NCBI GenBank assembly: GCA_963799425.1
Contig: CAWCXA010000001.1
Coordinates: forward strand, 62,001-126,000
Source of the DNA: CAVWSM01 sp963799425
GTDB taxonomy: Bacteria > Actinomycetota > Actinomycetes > Jiangellales > Jiangellaceae
Direction: 5' to 3'
DNA: 64,000 nt
Shown: in pieces, positions 25,770 through 33,792 of the stretch
Numbering within the stretch: the first letter of the stretch is position 1
Layout of the letters: the number at the start of each line of letters is the position of its first letter
Made by a program: the position numbers and the translations under genes
Notes under the pieces: model-generated
Databases searched by the model: none
The model's input: the letters and a program-made list of their open reading frames with translations, nothing else
Told to the model about the DNA's origin: nothing

Positions 25770-26678
25770 TTACAGATGGGGCTCGACCAGCTCGACGTAA
25801 CGCCGGGCAAAGGTCGCAACGACGTCGTCGCCAGGCGTGGCCCAGACGTCGGCATTGAAGATCTCGACCTCGACGTCGCCCGTGTAGCCGGCAGCGGCGA
25901 CCGCGGAGGTCAGCGTCGCAAAGTCGATGTGACCGTCGCCCACCATGCCGCGGCTCAGCAGGGCGTCGGCGGGCAACGGGGTGATCCAGTCACATACCTG
26001 ATAGCTGGTGATGCGACCGGCCGCACGAGCGATCTGGCGCTCCAAGCCGGGGTCCCACCAGACGTGGAACGTGTCGACGACCACACCCACGACGTCGGCG
26101 GGGAACTGCTCGGCGATGTCGAGCGCCTGCTCCAGCGTGGATACGACGCCGCGGTCAGCCGCGTAGATTGGGTGCATCGGCTCGATGCCCAGCCGTACGC
26201 CCAAGTCACGCGCGTACGGGACGAGGGCGGCGATCGCGTCTGCGGCGCGGGCGCGGGCGGCACTGAGGTCTCGGTCGCCCTCCGGCAACCCGCCGGGGAC
26301 GAGGACGAGCGTTGCTGCGCCTAGTTCGGCGGTCTCGTGGATGGCGGCCAGGTTGGATTCGTGAGCGGCCGTACGTTCAGATCGCTCGGCACTCGTGAAG
26401 AACCCGCCACGGCAGACCGAGGAAACGCGCAGCCCGGAATCAGCCAGCCGGTCGCGAGCGGTGGACAAACCGACCTCGGCCACAGGCTCTCGCCACACGC
26501 CGATAGATGGCAGCCCTGCGTTGACCGCGCCGTCGATCGCCTCGCGAAGCGTCCACTTAGCCGTCGTACGTTGGTTGAGCGACAGCCGTGCAAGCCGAGG
26601 GTCGCCTGGTGCCGGTGTTGCCACGCGCGCCGGCAGACCGGACGGGACGTCCAACACTTCGACGGCTCGCGTGGTCAT
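25770..26678 (-). CDS. Sugar phosphate isomerase/epimerase (cytosolic)
   Basis: 302 residues with no signal peptide. A xylose-isomerase-like TIM barrel with the metal-binding pattern of the AP-endonuclease-2 superfamily: RLGIEPMHPIY (Glu, His), VVDTFHVWWD (Asp, His), GDGHIDFATL (His) and a C-terminal VEVEIFN (Glu). The family includes hydroxypyruvate and tagatose epimerases, inosose dehydratase and 3-keto-sugar enzymes. It overlaps the DUF993 gene upstream by four bases, so it is part of the same operon. It probably acts on an imported keto-sugar. Confidence 0.9.
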   Translation of the reverse strand: MTTRAVEVLDVPSGLPARVATPAPGDPRLARLSLNQRTTAKWTLREAIDGAVNAGLPSIGVWREPVAEVGLSTARDRLADSGLRVSSVCRGGFFTSAERSERTAAHESNLAAIHETAELGAATLVLVPGGLPEGDRDLSAARARAADAIAALVPYARDLGVRLGIEPMHPIYAADRGVVSTLEQALDIAEQFPADVVGVVVDTFHVWWDPGLERQIARAAGRITSYQVCDWITPLPADALLSRGMVGDGHIDFATLTSAVAAAGYTGDVEVEIFNADVWATPGDDVVATFARRYVELVEPHL

Positions 26679-27832
26679 CGCACCGCCCCTGCCGTGGCGA
26701 GCAGTACGCGCATCTGGTGCGCCGCAAAATCGGGGTCAGGCAGCAGCAACGCGTCGTTGGCGAGCTCGAAGATGCGCGCCAGGTGCACGACGCTGCGCGC
26801 CGACTGCAGCCCGCCGACCATCGTGAAGCCGGGCTGCTGGCCGGTCAGCCAGGACATGAAGGCGATCCCGGTCTTGTAGTAGTAGGTCGGCGCCTCGAAG
26901 ATGTGCCGGGACAGCGGCAGCGTTGGTGCGAGCTCATCGTCGTAGGTCGCGAGGTCGCCGTCGTCAAGCGCTGCCAGCGCCGCGGAGGCGGCGGGCGCGA
27001 TGGCGGCAAACGCTCCGAGCAGCGCGTCGGAGTGGCGGGAGCCGTCGCCGCGGATCAGCTCGGGGTAGTTGAAGTCGTCTCCGGTGTAGAGGCGCACACC
27101 AGGCGGCAGGCTCATGCGCAGACCGACCTCGTGGTCAGCGGACAGCAGCGACACCTTGACCCCATCGACCCTGTCCGCGTGGCCGGCGACCAGGTCCACG
27201 AACGTCGCGGTTGCTGCCGCCACATCCGTCGTACCCCAATAGCCGCGTAGCTGCTGGTCGAAGGCCTCGCCGAGCCAGTGCAGGATCACCGGCTCGCGCA
27301 CCTGGCCGAGGACGGCTTCGTAGACGCGCAGATAGTCGTCGGCGTCACGGGCAACACGAGCGAGGTGGCGGGAAGCCATCACGATCACCTGCGAGCCGGT
27401 GCTCTCGACGAACTCGATCTGTTCGGCGTAGGCCGCGATGATGTCGTCGACGCTGCTGAGGTCATCCCTGTGGTCGGTGCCGGCTCCGGACGCGATGCGT
27501 GCGCCCAGGTCTCTGGCCTGGGCAGCGCTTCGCGCAATGAGCTGTTGGATCGCCGCCCAGTCGAGCCCCATGTTGCGCTGGGCAGTGTCCATCGCCTCAG
27601 CCACGCCGAGGCCGTAGCGGAACAGGCCGCGACGGAACGCGAGCGTGGACTCCCAGTCGACATCAGCCGGCGCACCGGGCACGTTGTTGCCCAGCGGATC
27701 AGCGACGACGTGTGCCGCCGCAAAGGCCACGCGCGTCGCGTACGGCTCGGGGTGGTCCTTCCACTGCCGTGGCTCGCGGAGCTCGACCGTACGCCACCCG
27801 CGGGCGGCGTCGGGGAGCTCGATCGACGTCAC
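26675..27832 (-). CDS. DUF993 protein, dihydrodipicolinate-synthase-like
   Basis: 385 residues from GTG 27832, which overlaps the Gfo/Idh stop by GTGA; longer in-frame starts lie inside that gene. The sequence matches the DUF993 group (RTVELREPRQWKDHPEPYAT; FRRGLFRYGLGVAEAMDTAQ; VIVMASRHLAR; VGGLQSARSVVHLARIF), a relative of dihydrodipicolinate synthases. A TIM-barrel aldolase or lyase that acts through a lysine Schiff base is likely. Its substrate is not established. Being flanked by an oxidoreductase and an isomerase, it may cleave the oxidised sugar skeleton. Confidence 0.83.
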   Translation of the reverse strand: MTSIELPDAARGWRTVELREPRQWKDHPEPYATRVAFAAAHVVADPLGNNVPGAPADVDWESTLAFRRGLFRYGLGVAEAMDTAQRNMGLDWAAIQQLIARSAAQARDLGARIASGAGTDHRDDLSSVDDIIAAYAEQIEFVESTGSQVIVMASRHLARVARDADDYLRVYEAVLGQVREPVILHWLGEAFDQQLRGYWGTTDVAAATATFVDLVAGHADRVDGVKVSLLSADHEVGLRMSLPPGVRLYTGDDFNYPELIRGDGSRHSDALLGAFAAIAPAASAALAALDDGDLATYDDELAPTLPLSRHIFEAPTYYYKTGIAFMSWLTGQQPGFTMVGGLQSARSVVHLARIFELANDALLLPDPDFAAHQMRVLLATAGAVR

Positions 27833-29004
27833 GCGCCACGCACCTCCACCCGCCGGCCTTCCGCCGAGGACCGCAATGCCGCATCGACCAGCTGCAGGCC
27901 CCGGACTCCGGACCGGAAATCGTGCCGATGCGACCGACCTGCGTGTACGTCGGCGAGAAACTCCTCCCACTGCGCGCGGAAGCCGTTGACTGTCGGCCCG
28001 TCGGTCGGCACTTCCTCCCATTGCGCGCGGAACGCCTCCTCCGTGGGCAGATCCGGGTTCCAGACCGGCCGCGGCGTCGCGGTGCGCGACTGGACGCGGC
28101 AGCCGAACAGTCCAGCAACTCCCGAGCCCTGCGTACCGTCGACCTGGAACTCGACGAGCTCGTCGCGGTTGACCCGCACGGTCCACGACGAGTTGATCTG
28201 CGCGACCACGCCTGCCGGGAGCTCGAAGATCGCGTAAGCGGCGTCATCGGCGGTGGCGTCGTACGGCCTGCCCTGCTCGTCCCATCGCTGAGTGATGTGC
28301 GTGACGGCCTTGGCGGTCACAGCCTCGACGCGGCCGAACAGCACCTCGAGCACATAGTTCCAGTGCGCGAACATGTCGAGCACCATGCCGCCGCCGTCCT
28401 CGGCACGGTAGTTCCAGCTCGGTCGTTGCGCCGCCACGTCGTCGCCCTCGAAGACCCAGTAGCCGAACTCACCGCGTACGGACAGGATGCGGCCGAAGAA
28501 CCCGTCGTCGATGAGCCGCTTCAACTTGAGCAGGCCGGGAAGGTAGATCTTGTCGTGCACGACACCGTTCGTGACACCGGCGGCCTCGGCGGCGGCGACA
28601 AGCTCGAGTGCCTCGTCGACCGACTCGGCAAGGGGCTTCTCGGTGTAGATGTGCATGCCGGCCGCGATGGCCTTGAGGATGGCCTTCTTGCGCTCGCTGG
28701 TGACCTGTGAATCGAAGTAGATGCTCGCGCTGTCGTCGGCGAGCACGCTGTCGAGGTCGGTGGTGAACTCGGTGATGCCGTGCTCACCAGCCATGTCTGC
28801 GAGCTTCTGCGGGTTGCGACCCACGAGGATCGGCTCCACCTGGATGCGGCTTCCGTCAGGCAGCAGCAGGCCGCCGTCGGCGCGGATCGCGAGAATCGAG
28901 CGCACCAGGTGCTGGTTGTAACCCATGCGGCCGGTGACGCCGTTCATGACGATGCGATACGTGTGCGAGGGCGGAGCGGTCATGGAGTCAGGTACCTGCT
29001 TCAT
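27829..29004 (-). CDS. Gfo/Idh/MocA family oxidoreductase
   Basis: 391 residues. The N-terminal Rossmann part begins RIVMNGVTGRMGYNQHLVRS, with the dinucleotide loop GVTGRMG in place of the common GxGxxG. The family EKPLAESVDEALEL motif follows near residue 122, and the substrate domain holds GGGMVLDMFAHWNYVLEVLFG, with the conserved D/H pair. It probably oxidises or reduces a sugar hydroxyl with NAD(P). It overlaps both livF upstream and the DUF993 gene downstream by four bases. Confidence 0.92.
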   Translation of the reverse strand: MKQVPDSMTAPPSHTYRIVMNGVTGRMGYNQHLVRSILAIRADGGLLLPDGSRIQVEPILVGRNPQKLADMAGEHGITEFTTDLDSVLADDSASIYFDSQVTSERKKAILKAIAAGMHIYTEKPLAESVDEALELVAAAEAAGVTNGVVHDKIYLPGLLKLKRLIDDGFFGRILSVRGEFGYWVFEGDDVAAQRPSWNYRAEDGGGMVLDMFAHWNYVLEVLFGRVEAVTAKAVTHITQRWDEQGRPYDATADDAAYAIFELPAGVVAQINSSWTVRVNRDELVEFQVDGTQGSGVAGLFGCRVQSRTATPRPVWNPDLPTEEAFRAQWEEVPTDGPTVNGFRAQWEEFLADVHAGRSHRHDFRSGVRGLQLVDAALRSSAEGRRVEVRGA

Positions 29005-29747
29005 CGCGTCGTGACTGGTTTGGGTCTACCGCCGAGGTAGAGCTCGGCGAGCTGTGGATCTGCGAGGAGCTGGGCTGCGGGACCGGTGATGTGGACTCGT
29101 CCAAGGTCGAGCACACAGCCGATGTCGGCGGTCTCGAGTGCGCGGCGGGCGTTCTGCTCGACGAGCAGCACGGCCATGCCTGCGTCGCGCATCCGCACGA
29201 TCTGCTCGAAGACGGTGGCGGTGGCCTTCGGATCGAGACCCATCGACGGCTCGTCGAGCAGGACGACCTTGGGGCTCACCATGAGCGATCTGGCGAACTC
29301 GACCTGCTTCTGCTGGCCGCCGGAGAGTGCGCCGGCGAGTGCCGCCCACCGATCGGCCACGAGCGGGAACAGCGTCTTGACGAACTCGACCCGCTCGCGG
29401 ACTTGCGCCTTGTCCTTGACGGTGAAGGCCCCCAGGAGGACGTTCTCCTCGACCGTCATCTCCTTGAAGACGCTGTGTCCCTGGAGCACGTGGGACAGGC
29501 CGGCGCGTAACAATTCCTGCGGCGAGCGACCCGTGACGTCGGTGCCGTCGACGGCGATGCGGCCGGAGCGCGGGGCGAGCATGCCGCTGGCCACCTTGAG
29601 CACCGTCGACTTGCCCGCGCCGTTGGGACCGACGAGGCAGACGACGCTTGCGGGCGGGACCTTGACCGTCAGCCCGCGCAGCACCAGTGCCGCGCGCCCG
29701 TAGCCCGCTTGGATGTCGGTGAGCTCGAGCAGCTGGTCAGATGCCAA
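29001..29747 (-). CDS. Branched-chain-type ABC transporter, ATP-binding protein LivF-like
   Basis: 248 residues from a TTG at 29747, which overlaps the livG stop; no ATG or GTG exists between there and Walker A, and upstream codons read through livG. Features are ELTDIQAGYGRAALVLRGLT, Walker A GPNGAGKST, signature LSGGQQKQVEFARSL and Walker B VVLLDEPSMGLDPKA. With LivG it powers the LivHM permease. LivF-type ATPases are about 230-250 residues, so the length fits. The TTG start may reduce translation relative to livG. Confidence 0.92.
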   Translation of the reverse strand: MASDQLLELTDIQAGYGRAALVLRGLTVKVPPASVVCLVGPNGAGKSTVLKVASGMLAPRSGRIAVDGTDVTGRSPQELLRAGLSHVLQGHSVFKEMTVEENVLLGAFTVKDKAQVRERVEFVKTLFPLVADRWAALAGALSGGQQKQVEFARSLMVSPKVVLLDEPSMGLDPKATATVFEQIVRMRDAGMAVLLVEQNARRALETADIGCVLDLGRVHITGPAAQLLADPQLAELYLGGRPKPVTTR

Positions 29748-30495
29748 GGTAGGCCTCCAGGACCGTCGGGTCGTTCTGCACGACTGCGGGAGTTCCCTCG
29801 GCGATCGGACGGCCACGGTCGAACACGACAACGTGGTCGCTGAGGCTCATGACCATGTCCATGTTGTGCTCGACGATGATGAACGTCTTTCCCTCGGCGT
29901 TGAGCTCACGGACGAGCGCCGCAATGCGATCGATGAGCGCCGGGTTCACGCCGCCGGCCGGCTCGTCGAGCATGATCGTGTCGGGTTCGCCCATGAGCAC
30001 GCCAGCAAGCTCCAGGAGCTTTTGCTGCCCGTACGAGATGTCGCGCGCCTCTGACCGCTCCATGTGGTCGATCCCCACGCGTGCCAGGAGATCCCTGGCG
30101 CGCTCTACGTCCGCCTTGTTGCGTGAGCCGGCCAGCCGGTCGAGCAGACCGGTGGGGCGCACCGCCACGAGCATGTTGTCGAGCACCGTGAGGCGAGGGA
30201 AGATGCGGCAGAGCTGGAAGCTCCGCCCGATGCCCGCCTTGGCGATCTTGTGGGGTGGCTTGCCGGTGACGTCATGGCCGTCGTAGGTGACCGTGCCCGC
30301 GTCGGGGCGGATCATGCCCGTGACGCAGTTGAAGAACGTTGTCTTGCCTGATCCGTTAGGTCCGATCAACGCGTTGATCTTTCCCTGCTGGAAGGCCACC
30401 GAGGCGCTGTTCACGGCTTGGACTCCACCGAACGACTTGCTGAGCCCTTGTGTCGCGACGCTCTCGCGTGTCGCCACGGCAGCGTTGGCCGTCAT
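29737..30495 (-). CDS. Branched-chain-type ABC transporter, ATP-binding protein LivG-like
   Basis: 252 residues from ATG 30495, overlapping the livM stop by ATGA. GLSKSFGGVQAVNSASVAF opens the domain; Walker A is GPNGSGKTT, the signature is ISYGQQKLLELAGVLM, and Walker B is TIMLDEPAGGVNP, followed by the LivG-typical ALIDRIAALVRELNAEGKT. It pairs with LivF. It is expected at the cytoplasmic face of the membrane. Confidence 0.94.
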   Translation of the reverse strand: MTANAAVATRESVATQGLSKSFGGVQAVNSASVAFQQGKINALIGPNGSGKTTFFNCVTGMIRPDAGTVTYDGHDVTGKPPHKIAKAGIGRSFQLCRIFPRLTVLDNMLVAVRPTGLLDRLAGSRNKADVERARDLLARVGIDHMERSEARDISYGQQKLLELAGVLMGEPDTIMLDEPAGGVNPALIDRIAALVRELNAEGKTFIIVEHNMDMVMSLSDHVVVFDRGRPIAEGTPAVVQNDPTVLEAYLGI

Positions 30496-31550
30496 GTGTG
30501 CACCTCGGCCTTCGTGGTCGGTTGCTGCTGTTGCTCCTGCAGGTCGGCGGCGGTCATCTCGCGGATCGACGCGGCCTGTGGGCGGAACCGGTTCACGAGT
30601 GCGGTGAGCCACGGGATGATGCCATCGGGCATGAACAGCACGACGAGTCCGAGCAGGAGCCCGGTCGCGACAAGGTGCAACTGGGTATCGCCGTACTGCG
30701 CCTTGAACACCTCAACGGCGTAGCCGACGATGACCGCGCCGAGCAGCGGGCCGAAGAGGCTGCGGATCCCGCCGAGCAGGGACATGAGCACCATGTAGGC
30801 GCCGATCAGGATCGAGAACTGGAAGATCGGGTCGAGGTAGCCGAACCACAGTGCGTACAGGCCGCCACCGAGCGCGGTGAAGAAGGCGGAGATCACGAGC
30901 GCGACAAGCTTGTACGAGAAGGTGGGCACGCCGAGCGACTGCGCCTTGTCCTCGTCCTCCCGGATGGCCTTCAACCCGGCGCCGAGGCGAGACCGTTCGA
31001 TCGCCCACCACGCCAGCAGCACGACAGCAAGCAGCGCGGCATGCAGGAAGAAGAAGCGCTCATGCTGCTCAGGCCGCAGCACCTCGGGTCCGAACGGTCG
31101 CGGGATGCGCAGGCCGTTTGAACCGCCGGTGAAGGAGCGCCAGCTCTGGAAGACCAGCTGCATGATCAGCACGAGGGCGATGGATACGATGACGAACGAC
31201 GCGCCTCGTACGCGCAACGACGCGATGCCGATCGGCACGGTGAGAATCGCGACGATCAGGGCGCCAACGAAGAGGGCGAGCCAGGGGTTGAGGTCGGACT
31301 TGATGATGAGCAGCCCGGTCGCGTAGCCGCCGAGCCCGGAGTAGGCCGCGTGACCCAGTGAGATGTAGCCGGTGAAGCCGCCGACGAAGTTCCACGCCGT
31401 GGCGAGCACGGCGTAGCTCATGATGACCACGCCGACCGACAGGATGAACGGGTCGGACGCCATCGAGGGGAACAGCAGCACGACCGCGACGAGCAACAGA
31501 ATGCCGAGCACCCTGGCGCCGAGGCCAAGCCGGCTAGAAGCGCTGCGCAA
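30492..31550 (-). CDS. Branched-chain-type ABC transporter, permease LivM-like
   Basis: 352 residues, about ten hydrophobic segments beginning LGARVLGILLLVAVVLLF. Family features include FVGGFTGYISLGHAAYSGLG, the EAA-like loop RSRLGAGLKAIREDEDKAQS and GGIRSLFGPLLGAVIVGYAVE. The C-terminal tail is glutamine-rich. It overlaps livH by 17 bases and livG by four. With LivH it forms the membrane channel of a HAAT-family importer. Confidence 0.94.
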   Translation of the reverse strand: MRSASSRLGLGARVLGILLLVAVVLLFPSMASDPFILSVGVVIMSYAVLATAWNFVGGFTGYISLGHAAYSGLGGYATGLLIIKSDLNPWLALFVGALIVAILTVPIGIASLRVRGASFVIVSIALVLIMQLVFQSWRSFTGGSNGLRIPRPFGPEVLRPEQHERFFFLHAALLAVVLLAWWAIERSRLGAGLKAIREDEDKAQSLGVPTFSYKLVALVISAFFTALGGGLYALWFGYLDPIFQFSILIGAYMVLMSLLGGIRSLFGPLLGAVIVGYAVEVFKAQYGDTQLHLVATGLLLGLVVLFMPDGIIPWLTALVNRFRPQAASIREMTAADLQEQQQQPTTKAEVHT

Positions 31551-32418
31551 GGCGACCTCCGAAGAACCCCTGCGGCCGCACCATCAGGGTCAGGAACAGG
31601 GCGACGTAGAACACGGTCTGCGCCCAAGTGGTGCCGAGCGGCACCTGCAGGAGGCTGGCTGCGATACCGAGCAGCATGGCCGCCATCGCGGCCCCTGGGA
31701 TGCTGCCCAAGCCGCCGACAACGATGATCGCCATCAGCGGGCCGATCCAGTGCCAGTGCAGCGACGGGTAGATCGTGTAGTCGAGCGAGAGCGCGGTGCC
31801 GCCGATGGCTGCGGTAGCGAGGCCGAGACCGAATCCGTAGCCGGCAACACGATCGGTGTCGATGCCCACCAGCTGCGCAGCGTCCTTGTGCTGGATCGTC
31901 GCTCGAAGCGCCTGGCCGAATGCGGTCTTCTTGAGGATCAGGTAGAGCCCGCCGAGCGAGACGGCAGCCAGGCCGAATGAGATCAGCTTGACGACCGCGA
32001 CGCTGGCGCCAAAGAGCTCGATGCTCGCACTCGAGTAGTCGAGCTGGATGCGGCGCTGCGTGCCGGTCCAGATGAACCCGAGCATGCCTTCTATCACCAG
32101 CGCGATCGCGAACGTCAGCAGGACCGACATCATGGTGAGGCTGATGGGCCGCAGCCGGGCGATCAGCAGTCGCTGCATCGCAAACCCGACGCCGAAGAAC
32201 AGCGGCACCGTGATCACGAGCGACAGCAGCGGGTCGAGACCGGTCTCACGGTTGAAGTACCACGCGAGGTACGCCGCGAGGATCAGGAACGCGGAGTGCG
32301 CGATCATGACGACTCGCATCACGCCGAAGTACAAGGTGAGGCCCGCTGCCAGGAGGGCGTACAGCCCTCCCAGCAGCACGCCTAGCACCAGGCTTTGCAG
32401 GAACAGGGAGCCGGACAC
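31534..32418 (-). CDS. Branched-chain-type ABC transporter, permease LivH-like
   Basis: 294 residues, about eight hydrophobic segments. LVLGVLLGGLYALLAAGLTL at the N-terminus, the cytoplasmic loop TAFGQALRATIQHKDAAQLV, and VVGGLGSIPGAAMAAMLLGI are characteristic of LivH. It starts 15 bases after livK and overlaps livM. The HAAT transporter family is best known for amino acids, but members also import amides, aromatic acids and other organic acids; the LacI control and sugar enzymes here suggest a sugar-derived ligand. Confidence 0.94.
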   Translation of the reverse strand: MSGSLFLQSLVLGVLLGGLYALLAAGLTLYFGVMRVVMIAHSAFLILAAYLAWYFNRETGLDPLLSLVITVPLFFGVGFAMQRLLIARLRPISLTMMSVLLTFAIALVIEGMLGFIWTGTQRRIQLDYSSASIELFGASVAVVKLISFGLAAVSLGGLYLILKKTAFGQALRATIQHKDAAQLVGIDTDRVAGYGFGLGLATAAIGGTALSLDYTIYPSLHWHWIGPLMAIIVVGGLGSIPGAAMAAMLLGIAASLLQVPLGTTWAQTVFYVALFLTLMVRPQGFFGGRLAQRF

Positions 32419-32433
32419 TGCTGATCCGCGCCC

Positions 32434-33666
32434 TTACCAGACCGGCTTGGGGTGGATGAAGTCGGCTTCCTTGGCGTCATCGGGGAGGACGATCTTGATC
32501 TGGCCGTCCACGTACTGCTGGATGAGGTGTGCGCTCTGGGGCCGACCGTCCTGGTCCCAGCTGAGCGGACCGACGACAGTTTCGACCTCGTTGTCGTGCA
32601 GCCAGTCGATGAGCTGCTGCTGGCACTCAGGGTCCGGGTCGGCGCAGCCGGCGGCCTCGACCGCGGCCGCCACAACCTGACCGGTCGTCCACGCGTTGGC
32701 CTCGTCCTCCGCCGGAGGCGAGTCGAACATCTCGGTGTAGTGCTCGACGAAATCCTGGTTGGAGGGGTAGGACGCGGTTGTCGTGTAGCCAGTCGGCGAC
32801 AGGATGCCCTCGGTCTTCTCACCGATGGCCTCGGGGAACTCCGCGTTGGTCGGAGCGCCGGATACCGCGGCCATCTTGGGCTGGTAGCCGAGTTGCTGCA
32901 AGGCGACGATGAGGTTGACGCCGTCCTGGTACTGGGAGCCACCGATCAGCATGTCGGCATTGGACGCGGCGATCTTGGCCGCGATGCCGCTGAAGTCGGT
33001 CGTGTTGGGCGGGTAGACCTCGTCGACGACCACGGGGATGCCGGCTTCGACCAGCTTGTCGCGCAGACCGTACGCCGTGCCCTGGGCGAACGGGTCGTCC
33101 ATGGACGCGACGGCGATGGAGGTCGGTCGCTCGGCCTCGGGCATCGCGAGGATGTAGTCGGCCAGGTAGTTGTAGTGGTCGTTGGCCACTGCCGGCGCCG
33201 CGTAGAACAGGTTGTCGAACCCCTGGTTGAAGACGTCGGCCGCGGCACCAGCTGGCTCGACGAACAGGAAGCCGTAGTCCTTGGCGACCTGAGCAGCCGG
33301 GATGACGAGGCGCGTGGAGAACGGCCCGAAGACAAGGTCGACCTGTTCCTGGTTGATCAGCCGCTCGTAGTCGGAGGCGACTCGGTCGGCATTGGACTGG
33401 TCGTCGAGGATCTGCACCTCGACCTGCCGGCCGAGCAGGCCGCCGTTCTCGTTGACGTACGATGCCCACGCCTTGTAGCCACGCTCGATGCCCTTGCCAG
33501 GCTCGGCGAAGTCACCGGTGAGGGGAAGGGAGACGCCGATGACGATCGGGTCGTCCTCGCCGCTGCTCGACGAGTCGTCGTCGCCACCGCCCAGCCCGCA
33601 CGACGAGAGGGCGAGGGCGGTGGATGTCGCGAGGGCTCCTAGCCAGAGCCGCTTCGGTGCTCTCAT
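32434..33666 (-). CDS. Branched-chain-type ABC transporter, substrate-binding lipoprotein
   Basis: 410 residues from ATG 33666 with an AAAGGAG site. The signal peptide MRAPKRLWLGALATSTALAL ends in a lipobox with Cys at about residue 23 (LSSCGLG), followed by an acidic serine-rich linker. The binding domain opens IVIGVSLPLTGDFAEPGKGI, the hallmark of LivK-type proteins, and includes EVQILDDQSNADRVASDYER. Two C-terminal cysteines (CADPDPEC) probably form a disulfide. The ligand is unknown. It is the first gene of the nine-gene operon, directly behind the promoter with the double LacI operator. Confidence 0.93.
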   Translation of the reverse strand: MRAPKRLWLGALATSTALALSSCGLGGGDDDSSSSGEDDPIVIGVSLPLTGDFAEPGKGIERGYKAWASYVNENGGLLGRQVEVQILDDQSNADRVASDYERLINQEQVDLVFGPFSTRLVIPAAQVAKDYGFLFVEPAGAAADVFNQGFDNLFYAAPAVANDHYNYLADYILAMPEAERPTSIAVASMDDPFAQGTAYGLRDKLVEAGIPVVVDEVYPPNTTDFSGIAAKIAASNADMLIGGSQYQDGVNLIVALQQLGYQPKMAAVSGAPTNAEFPEAIGEKTEGILSPTGYTTTASYPSNQDFVEHYTEMFDSPPAEDEANAWTTGQVVAAAVEAAGCADPDPECQQQLIDWLHDNEVETVVGPLSWDQDGRPQSAHLIQQYVDGQIKIVLPDDAKEADFIHPKPVW

Positions 33667-33685
33667 GTGCTTCACTCCTTTGTGA

Positions 33686-33711
33686 CGCAAGCGCTTGCGT
33701 AAGCGCTTCCG
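33686..33711. promoter_or_regulatory. Tandem LacI operator of the nine-gene operon
   Basis: The perfect 14-bp palindrome CGCAAGCGCTTGCG (33686-33699) is followed at a 12-bp offset by CGTAAGCGCTTCCG (33698-33711). It has the same geometry as 24550-24575. It lies between the promoter and the livK ATG, 20 bases before the start codon, and beside the divergent LacI gene. Confidence 0.78.
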
Positions 33712-33717
33712 TCCGGC

Positions 33718-33747
33718 ACTATATGAGTGGTACGAACCGAGTGGCAA
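33718..33747 (-). promoter_or_regulatory. Promoter of the nine-gene operon
   Basis: On the minus strand TTGCCA (33742-33747) is separated by 18 bases from TATAGT (33718-33723), a good sigma-70-type match. Transcription would begin near 33711, inside the double operator, so a bound repressor would block initiation. Confidence 0.6.
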
Positions 33748-33792
33748 GAGTCGGGACAAGATCTTTGACTCGCTGTGACGAATGGATGGCGT

